A stretch of DNA of 40,669 bases from an uncultured Bacilli bacterium (GCA_934097105.1 CAKONI010000006.1:1-40669); one strand, 5' to 3'; shown: positions 23,908 through 31,674, numbered from the stretch's first letter. A program made the numbers and translations. Notes: generated by a model from the sequence alone, not told the origin.

Positions 23908-24768
23908 GTATTTGTTATTGAATTTTTCTATTTGTGATTTTCTTGTTTTTGGTTTTTTGTTTGTGTATTCTTTTTCTTCTTTTATTTCATTTATTATCCA
24001 TTCTGAGTTTTTATCTTTTTTTACTGGATACATTGTAAGTATTTCTTTTTTTTCTGGTATTGTTATTACTTTTAGGGTGTCTGTTTTTTCTCCGGTGTTT
24101 ATGTTTATGCCTATTTCTGGGATGTTGTAGTAATAGATGTCTCCCATTTGATAGTCTATTGTTTTTTGTGATATACATAGTGCGTTGTTTATTAGATTGT
24201 ATAATTTTTCTATTTTTTCTTCTTCTATGTAGAAGTTACAGTGTTCGTCATTTTCTTTGTGTTTTTTTATTATGTGTTTTAGTGCGTAGTAGTTACTGTA
24301 GAAATATAACTGAATTTTATAGTAACTGTCTTTATCTTTTATGCCTTTTTCTATTGATAATTCTTTTTCTAATAGTTCTAAGCATCTTTTTATGTTTTGG
24401 TATAGAGTTTTTGTTGATGTGATTATTTCTTTTGAGTCTACTCTTTTGCATATTTCGTATGCTTCTTTGTATCTTTTTTCTTTTGTTAATAGGCATGCTA
24501 AGTAATAATAGGCTTGTGATACTTCTTTTTGATTGTAGTAGTTTACTAGATTGTATAGTTTTTCTATTGCTTCTTGCACTTTTCCTTCGTAACCTAATAT
24601 TACTGCTTCGTGGTATTTGAATACGTAGTGTTTGTCTGTGTAGTTTTTTCTATATTCTTCTAGATATTTTCTGGCTTTTGTTATGTTTCCGTTTAAGTAT
24701 TCTTTTCTTATTATATCTAGATCTTTTTTCTTAAATGTTATAATTCTTTCGTCTTTTGGTTTTTTCAT
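23896..24768 (-). CDS. TPR-like helical repeat protein of unknown function
   Basis: 290 residues. The N-terminal half (about 14-150) contains three to four helix-turn-helix repeats of the tetratricopeptide kind (ITKARKYLEEYRKNY, VQEAIEKLYNLVNYY, YKEAYEICKRV), suggesting a protein-binding scaffold. The C-terminal part (about 205-260) is beta-rich (DIYYYNIPEIGININTGEK) and not recognised, followed by a basic tail. AGGAAGTG precedes the ATG. It stands between the spoVA operon and scpAB without an obvious functional link. Confidence 0.6.
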   Translation of the reverse strand: MKKPKDERIITFKKKDLDIIRKEYLNGNITKARKYLEEYRKNYTDKHYVFKYHEAVILGYEGKVQEAIEKLYNLVNYYNQKEVSQAYYYLACLLTKEKRYKEAYEICKRVDSKEIITSTKTLYQNIKRCLELLEKELSIEKGIKDKDSYYKIQLYFYSNYYALKHIIKKHKENDEHCNFYIEEEKIEKLYNLINNALCISQKTIDYQMGDIYYYNIPEIGININTGEKTDTLKVITIPEKKEILTMYPVKKDKNSEWIINEIKEEKEYTNKKPKTRKSQIEKFNNKYKSS

Positions 24769-24820
24769 GGCACCACTTCCTGATGTTTTATTATATTATT
24801 TTTTTTGTTTTTTGTAAATA

Positions 24821-25171
24821 TTAGTTTTTGGGTCTTGCAAATAGTGCGAATATGAAACTAAATACGATGGCACTTGTTATTCCGGTTCCTGTCATGTCGA
24901 ACATTCCCATGGCGAGTCCTAGGAATCCTGATTCTTGTGCTCTTTCTAGGGCGGCGTGGATTAGGGAGTGACCGAAACTTGTGATTGGTACAAGTGCTCC
25001 ACCTCCGACTAGGGCGATTATTTTGTCGTAGATGTCGAATATATCTAAAAATGCTCCGGCTACAACAAATATGCTTGTTATATGGCCTGCTGATAGTTTA
25101 GTGTTATCTAATATCGCTTGGGCAATAAGACACAAAATTCCACAAAAAATGAATGAGTAAATGTACGTCAT
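24821..25171 (-). CDS. spoVAE: Stage V sporulation protein AE
   Basis: 116 residues, an integral membrane protein of the SpoVAEb type (GAFLDIFDIYDKI, GGGALVPITSFGHSLIHAA). It is part of the inner spore membrane channel that moves Ca-dipicolinic acid. Its ATG overlaps the spoVAD stop (TAATG). Last gene of the operon. Confidence 0.93.
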   Translation of the reverse strand: MTYIYSFIFCGILCLIAQAILDNTKLSAGHITSIFVVAGAFLDIFDIYDKIIALVGGGALVPITSFGHSLIHAALERAQESGFLGLAMGMFDMTGTGITSAIVFSFIFALFARPKN

Positions 25172-26157
25172 TATACAGCCTCCAATCCTACTGCGTGCGC
25201 TATTGATAGTATATTTTGCTTTTGGAATACATAAGTTGGGGAGAAAAGTGCTCCGGTTGCTATTAATAGAACTCTTTTTAATTTTTTTGTTTTTAGCATG
25301 TTATAGATGTATCCGTAGTTTACTAGTGTGCTACAAACTGGGCCTGATCCTCCGGCGGTTATTTCTTTTTGTTTGTCCATATCGTAGAGCATTGCTCCGC
25401 AGTCGTTGTAGTTTTCTAGTTTTATGTTGTAGTTTTGTTTCATGTAATCTTTTAAGATTTCTTTTCCGTATATACCTAGATCTCCGGTTAGAATTAAGTC
25501 ATAATAGTCTGATGTTATTTTTAGGTTTTCTAGGTGTTTAAATAGTGTGTCTGCGGCGGCGGGTGCCATTACGGCGCCCATGTTGTTCGGATCTTTTTGA
25601 TCTAAATCTACTATTTTTCCTATAGTGAAGTCTGTTACTTTTACTTTTGTTTGTTCTTTTGTTAATAGTACTGCGGATGCGCCGGTTGATGTGAATGTTG
25701 CTGTTTTTGGTTTTGTATATCCATATTCTGTTGGGTTTCTAAATTGTTTTTCTTCTGCTAAATTGTGGGAACTTGTTGTGCATACGGCATTTTCTATGTA
25801 ACCATTTTCCATTAGGGAACTTGCTATTATTAGGCTTTCTGTACTTGTTGCGCAGGCGCTGAATACTCCGATGAATGGACTGTTATAGTTGTTTACTGCA
25901 TAACTTGTTGCGCATATTTGATTTTGGAGATCTCCTCCGATGAAGATGTTTATGTCTTCTTTTTTCATTTTTGTTTTTTTTAGGAGTATGTCTATTGCGT
26001 CTTTTTGCATTTTTACTTCTCCTAGTTCTAGGGATTTGTCCATATTGTAGTCTTTGTAAGTTTTGTCGAAGTATTCTCCTAGTTTCCCTTCTTTTTCTAG
26101 TTTTCCTGCGACTAGTGCTGTTTCTTTTATGTATATATTATTTAGCTTTTCTGTCAT
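25171..26157 (-). CDS. spoVAD: Stage V sporulation protein AD
   Basis: 328 residues from the ATG at 26155-26157, which follows GGAGGTTAAA; an upstream in-frame TTG at 26169 is in the Shine-Dalgarno. It has a thiolase-like fold (GVFSACATSTESLIIA, ASAVLLTKE, TAGGSGPVCSTLVNYGYI) that binds dipicolinic acid rather than catalysing condensation. It works with SpoVAC and SpoVAE in loading DPA during sporulation and releasing it on germination. Confidence 0.95.
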   Translation of the reverse strand: MTEKLNNIYIKETALVAGKLEKEGKLGEYFDKTYKDYNMDKSLELGEVKMQKDAIDILLKKTKMKKEDINIFIGGDLQNQICATSYAVNNYNSPFIGVFSACATSTESLIIASSLMENGYIENAVCTTSSHNLAEEKQFRNPTEYGYTKPKTATFTSTGASAVLLTKEQTKVKVTDFTIGKIVDLDQKDPNNMGAVMAPAAADTLFKHLENLKITSDYYDLILTGDLGIYGKEILKDYMKQNYNIKLENYNDCGAMLYDMDKQKEITAGGSGPVCSTLVNYGYIYNMLKTKKLKRVLLIATGALFSPTYVFQKQNILSIAHAVGLEAV

Positions 26158-26158
26158 T

Positions 26159-26599
26159 TTAACCTCCAAAAAATAAGTATCTTATTATTGCGAATATGTA
26201 TGCTGATACTACTCCATAAAGTATTACTGAACCTGCTAGTTTGAATATGTTGGAACCGAAGCCGTATACTGGCCCTTCTTTTTTATAGTCTAATATTGCG
26301 CTTTGAACTGAGTGAGCGAATCCTGTTATGGGGATTATAAGTCCCATTTTGAATTTTTTTACTAGTGTGTCGAAAACGCCTAGTGCTGTTAGTAGACATG
26401 CTATTATTATTAAGGTTACTAACATCCATGTGCCTGCACTTTTTGTTGGTATGTGAAAATAGTAGGAATATACATCTATTAAGAGGTTTCCTATTAGGCC
26501 CATAAAGCCTCCGGTTAGGAATGCTATTAAGAGATTTTTTCCTCTTTTTTCTTGTGATGTATGTTTGTCTACTATTTTTTGATATTTTTTGCTTTCCAT
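26159..26599 (-). CDS. spoVAC: Stage V sporulation protein AC
   Basis: 146 residues with four to five membrane segments; typical motifs are LLIAFLTGGFMGLIGNLLID, GMLIVTLI-type helices and IIPITGFAHSVQSAILDYKKEGP. SpoVAC is the mechanosensitive membrane channel of the SpoVA complex. It is the first gene of spoVAC-spoVAD-spoVAE and has GGAGG upstream. SpoVAA, SpoVAB and SpoVAF are absent here. Confidence 0.94.
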   Translation of the reverse strand: MESKKYQKIVDKHTSQEKRGKNLLIAFLTGGFMGLIGNLLIDVYSYYFHIPTKSAGTWMLVTLIIIACLLTALGVFDTLVKKFKMGLIIPITGFAHSVQSAILDYKKEGPVYGFGSNIFKLAGSVILYGVVSAYIFAIIRYLFFGG

Positions 26600-26615
26600 A
26601 TTTTTCCTCCACTTT

Positions 26616-26645
26616 TATTATGGTTTTTGTAGTTTTTTTTATTCA
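26616..26645 (-). promoter_or_regulatory. Sigma-G/sigma-F type promoter of spoVAC-D-E
   Basis: Minus strand: TGAATA (26640-26645), a 17-base spacer and CATAATA (26616-26622). This matches the B. subtilis forespore pattern (-35 TGAATA-like, -10 CATnnTA). It lies between the terminator at the end of sigF and the spoVAC ribosome-binding site. Confidence 0.7.
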
Positions 26646-26647
26646 CC

Positions 26648-26673
26648 AAAAAAGCAAGACTACATGAGCCTTG
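26648..26673 (-). terminator. Terminator overlapping the end of sigF
   Basis: CAAGGCT and AGTCTTG (one G-U pair, 5-base loop) are followed by C and six T on the minus strand. The sigF stop codon lies in the hairpin. It separates spoIIA expression from spoVA. Confidence 0.65.
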
Positions 26674-27310
26674 TTTTTAATCTTGTTTTTATTTTATTTT
26701 CGTACCTTGATACTTTTACTTGACTTATTCCTAATTGTTTTGATACTTCGCTTTGGGAAAGACCATCTATATATCTTTTTTGGATTATTGTTTTGTCTAA
26801 TTGATTAAGTTTATTTATTTCGTTTTTTAGATCTAATAGTTCTTCTTTATATCCTTGTTCTTCGTAACCGTAGTAGTTGTAGATTTCTGCTTTTTCGTCT
26901 TGTTCGTCGTCTAGGCTTGCTACGAATAGGCTTATTTGTTCTGCTTCATTTATTTTATTTACGTCTTCTTCTAGGAAGAGTGCTATTTCTTCATTTGTTG
27001 GAATGTATCCTAGTCTTTGGGACAGGGCGTCTCTTGCTTTTTTGATGCTACTGTTTAATTTAGCGATTTCTTTACTTACTTTGAATGTGTTTGTTTCTCT
27101 TATGTATTTTTTTACTTCTCCTAGAACGTAGAAGTAGGCATAGGATGAGAATTTTGTATTTTTGTCTTGTTTATAATTATCACAGGCGTTTATGAGGCCG
27201 ATCATTCCTACTTGATATAGATCTTCTTTGTCGAAATAGTTAGTGTACTTATTTATTATATGGTAAACTAGGTTTTCGTTTTCTTCGAGGGCTTTTACTT
27301 TATCTATCAT
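26660..27310 (-). CDS. sigF: Sporulation sigma factor, SigF-like
   Basis: 216 residues from the ATG at 27308-27310, which overlaps the stop of the STAS gene (ATGA). Longer in-frame extensions lie inside that gene and lack similarity. Region 2 is YFDKEDLYQVGMIGLINACDNYKQDKNTKFSSYAYFYVLGEV as in type III sigma factors (SigF/SigG/SigB), and region 4.2 is YIDGLSQSEVSKQLGISQVKVSRYE. Position between spoIIAA and spoVAC, as in B. subtilis spoIIA-spoVA, identifies it as the sigma-F orthologue rather than sigma-G. No spoIIAB precedes it. Confidence 0.88.
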   Translation of the reverse strand: MIDKVKALEENENLVYHIINKYTNYFDKEDLYQVGMIGLINACDNYKQDKNTKFSSYAYFYVLGEVKKYIRETNTFKVSKEIAKLNSSIKKARDALSQRLGYIPTNEEIALFLEEDVNKINEAEQISLFVASLDDEQDEKAEIYNYYGYEEQGYKEELLDLKNEINKLNQLDKTIIQKRYIDGLSQSEVSKQLGISQVKVSRYENKIKTRLKTRLM

Positions 27311-27642
27311 AGATTTACTAAGTCGTATGCTGCGGGTTCTTCGTTTATTTGGTATAGATGTTCTGTTAGGTTGGTGTTGTAGTTTAATATTTTTTCCATA
27401 CCACATATTATTAGTTTACCATTGTTTGCTACTACTTCGTCATAACTTTTTTTCATAACTTCTATTCCGTATTTATCTACGTAGTCTAATTTTTTTAAGT
27501 TTAATAGAACGTATTTTATTCCGTTGTCTCTTATTACCATTTCTAGGTTGTCTTTTAATATATAGGATGTGTCTCCGTTTAATATTCCTTTTAGTCTTAC
27601 TATTAGGATTCCTTGTTTGAATTCCATATCTATGTTTAGCAT
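27307..27642 (-). CDS. spoIIAA: Anti-anti-sigma factor SpoIIAA-like (STAS domain), phosphosite lost
   Basis: 111 residues, one STAS domain (LIVRLKGILNGDTSYILKDNL, YVLLNLKKLDYVDKYGIEVM, NGKLIICGM). In canonical SpoIIAA the DSSG motif carries Ser58, phosphorylated by SpoIIAB. Here the same place reads DKYG (Asp56, Lys57, Tyr58, Gly59), with no serine. The next gene is the sigma factor itself, overlapping by four bases, and the kinase/anti-sigma gene spoIIAB is missing. Either this is a rewired regulator or the partner is elsewhere. AAGGAGG precedes the ATG. Confidence 0.82.
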   Translation of the reverse strand: MLNIDMEFKQGILIVRLKGILNGDTSYILKDNLEMVIRDNGIKYVLLNLKKLDYVDKYGIEVMKKSYDEVVANNGKLIICGMEKILNYNTNLTEHLYQINEEPAAYDLVNL

Positions 27643-27664
27643 TTTTCCTCCTTTTGGTGTTAAA

Positions 27665-27698
27665 AATATATCAGATGTTTGGAAAGAAATATGTCGAG
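27665..27698 (-). promoter_or_regulatory. Possible Spo0A-controlled promoter of spoIIAA
   Basis: A -10-like TATATT (minus, 27665-27670) lacks a good -35. TGTCGAG on the plus strand at 27692-27698 matches the Spo0A box TGTCGAA at 6 of 7 positions and overlaps the -35 position, as in Spo0A-activated promoters. Short motif; weak evidence. Confidence 0.3.
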
Positions 27699-27738
27699 TT
27701 ATGATTGTTTTTTGCTTTTTTGTAATTTAAAATTAGAC

Positions 27739-27765
27739 AAAAAAAGAAGATATGATTTTCTTCTT
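27739..27765 (-). terminator. Terminator after the TrmH-type methyltransferase gene
   Basis: AAGAAGA and TCTTCTT form the stem with an 8-base loop, followed on the minus strand by a run of seven T overlapping the stem end. Confidence 0.8.
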
Positions 27766-27776
27766 GTGATATGTTT

Positions 27777-28499
27777 TTATTTATTTAGTTCATATAAGAT
27801 GATACTGGTTGCTACGGCGACGTTTAGGCTTTCTACGTTTTTTGTTTTTATGTAGATATTTTCATCTACTAGTTCTTTTATGGTTTTACTTATCCCGTTT
27901 CCTTCGTTTCCCATTATTATGCAGTATTTTTCTGTTTTTATTTCTTTTACGTCTGTACCGTTTGTGGGACTTGTTCCGTATATTTTGATATTTTCTTTTT
28001 GCAATTTGTTTATTGTTTCTGCTAGATCTTTTCTTATGATATTTGTTTTAAATAGGGCTCCTTCGGTGGCTCTTATGGTTTTGTCATTATAAAGATCGCA
28101 GCAATCTTGTGATAGGTAGATTGTTGTTACTCCGAAGGCTACGGCACTTCTTATAATCGTTCCTAGGTTTCCTGGGTCTTGTATTTTGTCTAACATTAGG
28201 TATTTGTTTCCTTTGTCTTGGTAATTTTTTTTGGTACAAATGCCTATTACTTTTGATGTGTTTATGTCTTTTATTTTGCTTAGTACTTCTTTTGTTATTT
28301 GGTATACTGGACAGTTTATTTTAAATGGTAAGGTTTCTGTTTCTAGGATGTATACTTCTTTTAATAAGTTTTCTTTTGATGCTTCTTCGATTAGGTTTTG
28401 TGTTTCTATTAAGAATTTATTTTCTTTGTCTCTATATTTTTTTTGTTTTAGTTTGTTTATATATTTTATTTTATTGTTTTCTGGACTTGTTATTAACAT
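27777..28499 (-). CDS. SpoU/TrmH-family rRNA (2'-O) methyltransferase
   Basis: 240 residues from the ATG at 28497-28499, chosen because AAGGAG precedes it; a longer in-frame version would overlap the previous gene. An N-terminal substrate-binding domain (ITSPENNKIKYINKLKQKK) is followed by the SPOUT domain with knotted motifs LDKIQDPGNLGTIIRSAVAFGV, IIMGNEGNGIS and VESLNVAVATSIILYE. It resembles YsgA/RlmB-type enzymes methylating 23S rRNA. The precise target is not determinable. Confidence 0.88.
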   Translation of the reverse strand: MLITSPENNKIKYINKLKQKKYRDKENKFLIETQNLIEEASKENLLKEVYILETETLPFKINCPVYQITKEVLSKIKDINTSKVIGICTKKNYQDKGNKYLMLDKIQDPGNLGTIIRSAVAFGVTTIYLSQDCCDLYNDKTIRATEGALFKTNIIRKDLAETINKLQKENIKIYGTSPTNGTDVKEIKTEKYCIIMGNEGNGISKTIKELVDENIYIKTKNVESLNVAVATSIILYELNK

Positions 28500-28510
28500 A
28501 GGTACTCCTT

Positions 28511-29149
28511 TTATAAGTTTTTCATTTCTTTTCTTATTGTTTTGTAGTTTGGACAGTATTTTTCTACTTCGTTCCAAAAGTTTTTTGAGTGATTTTGCTC
28601 TCTTAGGTGGGATAGTTCGTGGTAGATTACGTATTCTAGGTATTTTTCTTCATATTTTATTAGTTCTAAGTTTATTGTTATTGTGTATGATTTTATGTTG
28701 CATACGCCCCATTTGCCTTTCATTTTTCTTATTTTTAGTTCTGGCATTTTTTCTTTTTGTTTAAAGTTTTCATAACATTTTATATATTTTTCTTTGAATA
28801 TTTCCTGGGCACATTTTTTGTACCAGTTGTCTATATTTAGTGTTTTTCCTATGAATGCATGGGTTTGTCCTAGTTCTACTTTTTTTTGGTTGATGTAGCA
28901 TATTTCGTATGATTTTCCTAGGAAGAGTAATTTGTTTTCTTTTTGTTTTTTTAGTAATTCTTTTTTTGTTATTACTTTTTCTATGTAAGAATAGTTTTCT
29001 TTTATAAATTTTTCTATTTTTTGGTTTGAGATTGTTAGGGGTGCGGTTACGGTGATGGTTAAGTCTTCTTTTATTCTTAGATACATGTTTTTATTTGGTT
29101 TTTTTATTATGGTTACTGGGTATTCTTTGTTATTTATTTCTAGTATCAT
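28511..29149 (-). CDS. YgjP-like zinc metallopeptidase (DUF45)
   Basis: 212 residues. The C-terminal part carries the zinc motif YHELSHLREQNHSKNFW, an HExxH-type site with the third ligand region typical of YgjP/SprT-like proteins. The central MKGKWGVCN-type segment (KMKGKWGVCNIKSYTITINL) is also family-typical. YgjP is associated with restriction or DNA-repair genes in some genomes. It overlaps the ruvB stop by four bases, so it is co-transcribed with ruvA-tdk-ruvB. Confidence 0.88.
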   Translation of the reverse strand: MILEINNKEYPVTIIKKPNKNMYLRIKEDLTITVTAPLTISNQKIEKFIKENYSYIEKVITKKELLKKQKENKLLFLGKSYEICYINQKKVELGQTHAFIGKTLNIDNWYKKCAQEIFKEKYIKCYENFKQKEKMPELKIRKMKGKWGVCNIKSYTITINLELIKYEEKYLEYVIYHELSHLREQNHSKNFWNEVEKYCPNYKTIRKEMKNL

Positions 29150-30114
29150 AGGTTGTATCCATTCTTGCTGAAGTATTTTTTGGCTTTGTCGGTTGCTATT
29201 CTTCCTCTTGCTGTTCTTTTTAGGAATCCTATTTGAATTAGATATGGTTCATACATATCTTCGATTGTTGATACTTCTTCGCCTAGGGCTGTTGCAAGGG
29301 AGTCTATTCCTACTGGACCGCCGCCGAATTTTTCTATGATTGCTATCATTAGTTCTTTGTCTGTTTCGTCTAGACCTGATTCGTCTATTTTTAGTCTTTC
29401 TAGGGCTTTTTTTGTTATTTCTAAATCTATTTTTTCTTTTTGTTCTACTAGGGCGAAGTCTCTTACTCTTCTAAATAGTTTGTTTGCTATTCTTGGGGTG
29501 CCACGGCTTCTTTTTGATAATTCTTGGGCTCCTTTTTCTGTTATTTCAAAGTCTAGGACGTTGCTTGTTCTTTTTATTATGTCTTCTAATTCTTCTTCTG
29601 TGTAGTATTGTAATTTGTTTACTATTCCGAATCTATCTCTTAGTGGAGATGTTAGGTCTCCGGCTTTTGTGGTTGCTCCGACTAGGGTAAATGGTGGTAG
29701 GTCTATTTTTATGTTTCTGGTGCTTCCTTCACTTCCGATTATGATATCTAGGGTAAAGTCTTCCATTGCGGGATATAGGATTTCTTCTATATATCTTGGC
29801 ATTCTATGTATTTCGTCTATAAATAAGACGTCTCCGGGTTCTAGTGATGATAGGACTGCTGCTAGGTCTCCTGGTTTTTCTATGGATGGTCCGCTTGCTG
29901 TTTTTATGTTTACGTTAAGTTCATTTGCTATTATGTAAGCCATTGTTGTTTTTCCTAGTCCTGGAGGGCCATATAATAGGACATGATCTAGTGATTCTTC
30001 TCTTATTTTTGCGGCTTCGATAAAGACTTTCATATTTTCTTTTACTTCTTTTTGACCGATATATTCTTCGATTAGTTGTGGTCTTATTGATTTTTCTAGT
30101 ATTTCTTCTTTCAT
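29146..30114 (-). CDS. ruvB: Holliday junction branch migration ATPase RuvB
   Basis: 322 residues from the ATG at 30112-30114, which overlaps the tdk stop (ATGA). A longer in-frame extension inside tdk is arginine-rich and spurious. AAA+ motifs: LLYGPPGLGKTTMAYIIANE, Walker B VLFIDEIHR, sensor and arginine-finger region LTSPLRDRFGI, and C-terminal winged helix PYLIQIGFLKRTARGRIAT. It works with RuvA in recombination repair. Confidence 0.97.
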   Translation of the reverse strand: MKEEILEKSIRPQLIEEYIGQKEVKENMKVFIEAAKIREESLDHVLLYGPPGLGKTTMAYIIANELNVNIKTASGPSIEKPGDLAAVLSSLEPGDVLFIDEIHRMPRYIEEILYPAMEDFTLDIIIGSEGSTRNIKIDLPPFTLVGATTKAGDLTSPLRDRFGIVNKLQYYTEEELEDIIKRTSNVLDFEITEKGAQELSKRSRGTPRIANKLFRRVRDFALVEQKEKIDLEITKKALERLKIDESGLDETDKELMIAIIEKFGGGPVGIDSLATALGEEVSTIEDMYEPYLIQIGFLKRTARGRIATDKAKKYFSKNGYNL

Positions 30115-30734
30115 TTTTCTTCTCCCCCATATAGTTTTTCTTTTATTTCTTCTAGATTTTCTTTGTTTACTTTTTCTAAATAGCATTTTCCGCATAGTGG
30201 TACGTAGGTTATGTCTTCTGTTCCGTCTATCACAATTTCTTCGCCGTCTTTTACGAATTTTTCTCCGACTTTTCTTCCTACGAATCTTGCTATTTGTCCA
30301 CATGGACATAGGGTTTGTAGTTCTTCTAGGACGTCTGATATTTCAAGGAGTCTTTTACTTCCGGCGAAACTTTCCATTTTGAAGTTGGTTCTTAGGCCAT
30401 AGCAAATTACTGGTATGTTGCAGGCTTTTGTTATTTTGTATAGTTCGTTGATTTGATTTGTTGATAAAAACTGGGCTTCGTCTACGAGAATGCATTTTAC
30501 ATTTGATAGTTTTCCTTTTATTTTTTCTATTACTGATTCTGAATATAGTAACATAACATCTACTTTTTTAGTTACTCCTACTCTTGACGAGATTGAATCG
30601 TTTGCTTTTGTATCTATGTAGGATTTTATTATTAGGACTTTGTAGCCATTTTCTTCGTAGTTATGGGCGGTTCTTATTAAATCTATGCTTTTTCCTGAAT
30701 TCATGCTTGCATATCTAAAGTGCATTTTTGCCAT
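30111..30734 (-). CDS. tdk: Thymidine kinase
   Basis: 207 residues, type II TK. P-loop YASMNSGKSIDLIRTAHNYE, Walker B/DEAQ CILVDEAQFLS, the catalytic glutamate in that segment, a zinc ribbon formed by LCPCGQIARF and PLCGKCYLE, and the lasso region. It salvages thymidine. Inserted between ruvA and ruvB, an unusual order. Confidence 0.96.
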   Translation of the reverse strand: MAKMHFRYASMNSGKSIDLIRTAHNYEENGYKVLIIKSYIDTKANDSISSRVGVTKKVDVMLLYSESVIEKIKGKLSNVKCILVDEAQFLSTNQINELYKITKACNIPVICYGLRTNFKMESFAGSKRLLEISDVLEELQTLCPCGQIARFVGRKVGEKFVKDGEEIVIDGTEDITYVPLCGKCYLEKVNKENLEEIKEKLYGGEEK

Positions 30735-30747
30735 ATTTTCACCTTCT

Positions 30748-31299
30748 TTATTTTAATAGTAATTTTAGCGCTTCTTTTACTTGATCTTCTATTTTTAATT
30801 CATTATTTACTTTTGAAATAATTGTTTTGTAGTCTTTTTCTTTGTAGCCTAGGCCTTTTAGGACTTCGATTAGTTCTTCTTTTGTATTTATTTCTTCGTT
30901 TTCTGTTTTAGTAAGTTTTCCTTTTAGGTCTAATATTATTTGTTTTGCTACTTTTTCTCCAATTTTTGGAAATTTTTTTAGGTATAGTATATTTTCTCTT
31001 TCTACGGCGTCTACTATTCCGTTTATTGATCCTGTTGCTAGCATGGGGATGGCCATTTTGGGCCCTAGTCCTTTTACGTTTATTAGTTTTAGGAATAGTT
31101 CTTTTTCTTCCCTGTTTTTGAATCCGTATAGGGTGTGTTCGTCTTCTCTTATGTGTTCATATAAATATATTTTTTCTTCTTTTTCTAGTTCGTATGAATA
31201 TGGATTTGGTACATTTATTTCGTAACCTATGTTTCCTGTTTCTAGTATTACTTGGGTTGATGTTTGGTCTTTTATTTTTCCTATTATGTATGAGTACAT
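30748..31299 (-). CDS. ruvA: Holliday junction DNA-binding protein RuvA
   Basis: 183 residues from the ATG at 31297-31299 with AGGAAGTGATAAA upstream; an in-frame start at 31332 would lie within the promoter region. Domain I begins MYSYIIGKI, domain II has the HhH motifs (LINVKGLGPKMAI and LKKFPKIGEKVAKQIILDLKGK), and domain III is the C-terminal UBA-like RuvB-binding helix bundle (VLKGLGYKEKDYK). Confidence 0.96.
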   Translation of the reverse strand: MYSYIIGKIKDQTSTQVILETGNIGYEINVPNPYSYELEKEEKIYLYEHIREDEHTLYGFKNREEKELFLKLINVKGLGPKMAIPMLATGSINGIVDAVERENILYLKKFPKIGEKVAKQIILDLKGKLTKTENEEINTKEELIEVLKGLGYKEKDYKTIISKVNNELKIEDQVKEALKLLLK

Positions 31300-31318
31300 T
31301 TTATCACTTCCTAGTTCT

Positions 31319-31346
31319 ATTATATCATACAAACATGCGTTTGCAA
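31319..31346 (-). promoter_or_regulatory. Promoter of ruvA-tdk-ruvB operon
   Basis: Minus strand: TTGCAA (31341-31346), a 16-base spacer, extended -10 TGaTATAAT (31319-31324). Confidence 0.65.
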
Positions 31347-31365
31347 TACTTTTTTGCTTTTTATT

Positions 31366-31390
31366 AAAAAAAGTCCTTTATTCAAGAACT
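31366..31390 (-). terminator. Terminator of spoVIF
   Basis: AGTTCTT and AAGGACT pair (one G-U) on the minus strand with a 5-base loop and are followed by a T-run. The stem reaches the spoVIF stop codon. Confidence 0.65.
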
Positions 31391-31634
31391 ATTTTATAAA
31401 TTTATCTAGGTTATCTGGTACGTTGTCGTTTAGTATTGTTGTGATTATTTTGTCTTCTTTTTCTTTTGGAACTTCTTTTCCTGTTAGGGCACCGATTTGT
31501 TTTATTACATCTCTTAGGGCTGTTTCATTTTTCATGTTGTCGTCGCTTAGTTTTTCCGCTAAGGAAAGGATTGTGTTTTTATCGACATTTGTTTTTTTTT
31601 CTACTTTTTTGAAAAAGTTATCGCTTAGTTTCAA
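31389..31634 (-). CDS. Stage VI sporulation protein F-like
   Basis: 81 residues starting at TTG, with AGGAGG eight bases upstream. The sequence pattern (NFFKKVEKKTNVDKNTILSL, ALRDVIKQIGALTGKEVPKEKED, ILNDNVPD) matches the SpoVIF family, a small late spore-coat assembly protein in bacilli. It has its own terminator. A stable hairpin covers its ribosome-binding site. Its -10-like CATAAACTA fits sigma-E/K consensus but I see no strong -35. Confidence 0.75.
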   Translation of the reverse strand: MKLSDNFFKKVEKKTNVDKNTILSLAEKLSDDNMKNETALRDVIKQIGALTGKEVPKEKEDKIITTILNDNVPDNLDKFIK

Positions 31635-31638
31635 AATT

Positions 31639-31674
31639 AAAACCTCCTACTGATATAGTTTATGTGGAGGTTTT
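31639..31674 (-). promoter_or_regulatory. Hairpin sequestering the spoVIF ribosome-binding site
   Basis: AAAACCTCC (minus, 31666-31674) and GGAGGTTTT (31639-31647) form a 9-bp perfect stem with an 18-base loop. The second arm is the AGGAGG Shine-Dalgarno sequence of spoVIF. It can also act as a weak terminator for upstream read-through. Confidence 0.6.

Noticed and set aside
27311..27406. N-terminal extension of the sigma factor by 32 residues
   Set aside because: It is the shifted frame of the STAS gene; the ATG overlapping its stop matches sigma-F lengths.
30115..30309. N-terminal extension of RuvB by 65 residues
   Set aside because: The extension is out-of-frame tdk sequence, strongly arginine-rich, and absent from RuvB proteins; ATGA overlap with tdk marks the real start.
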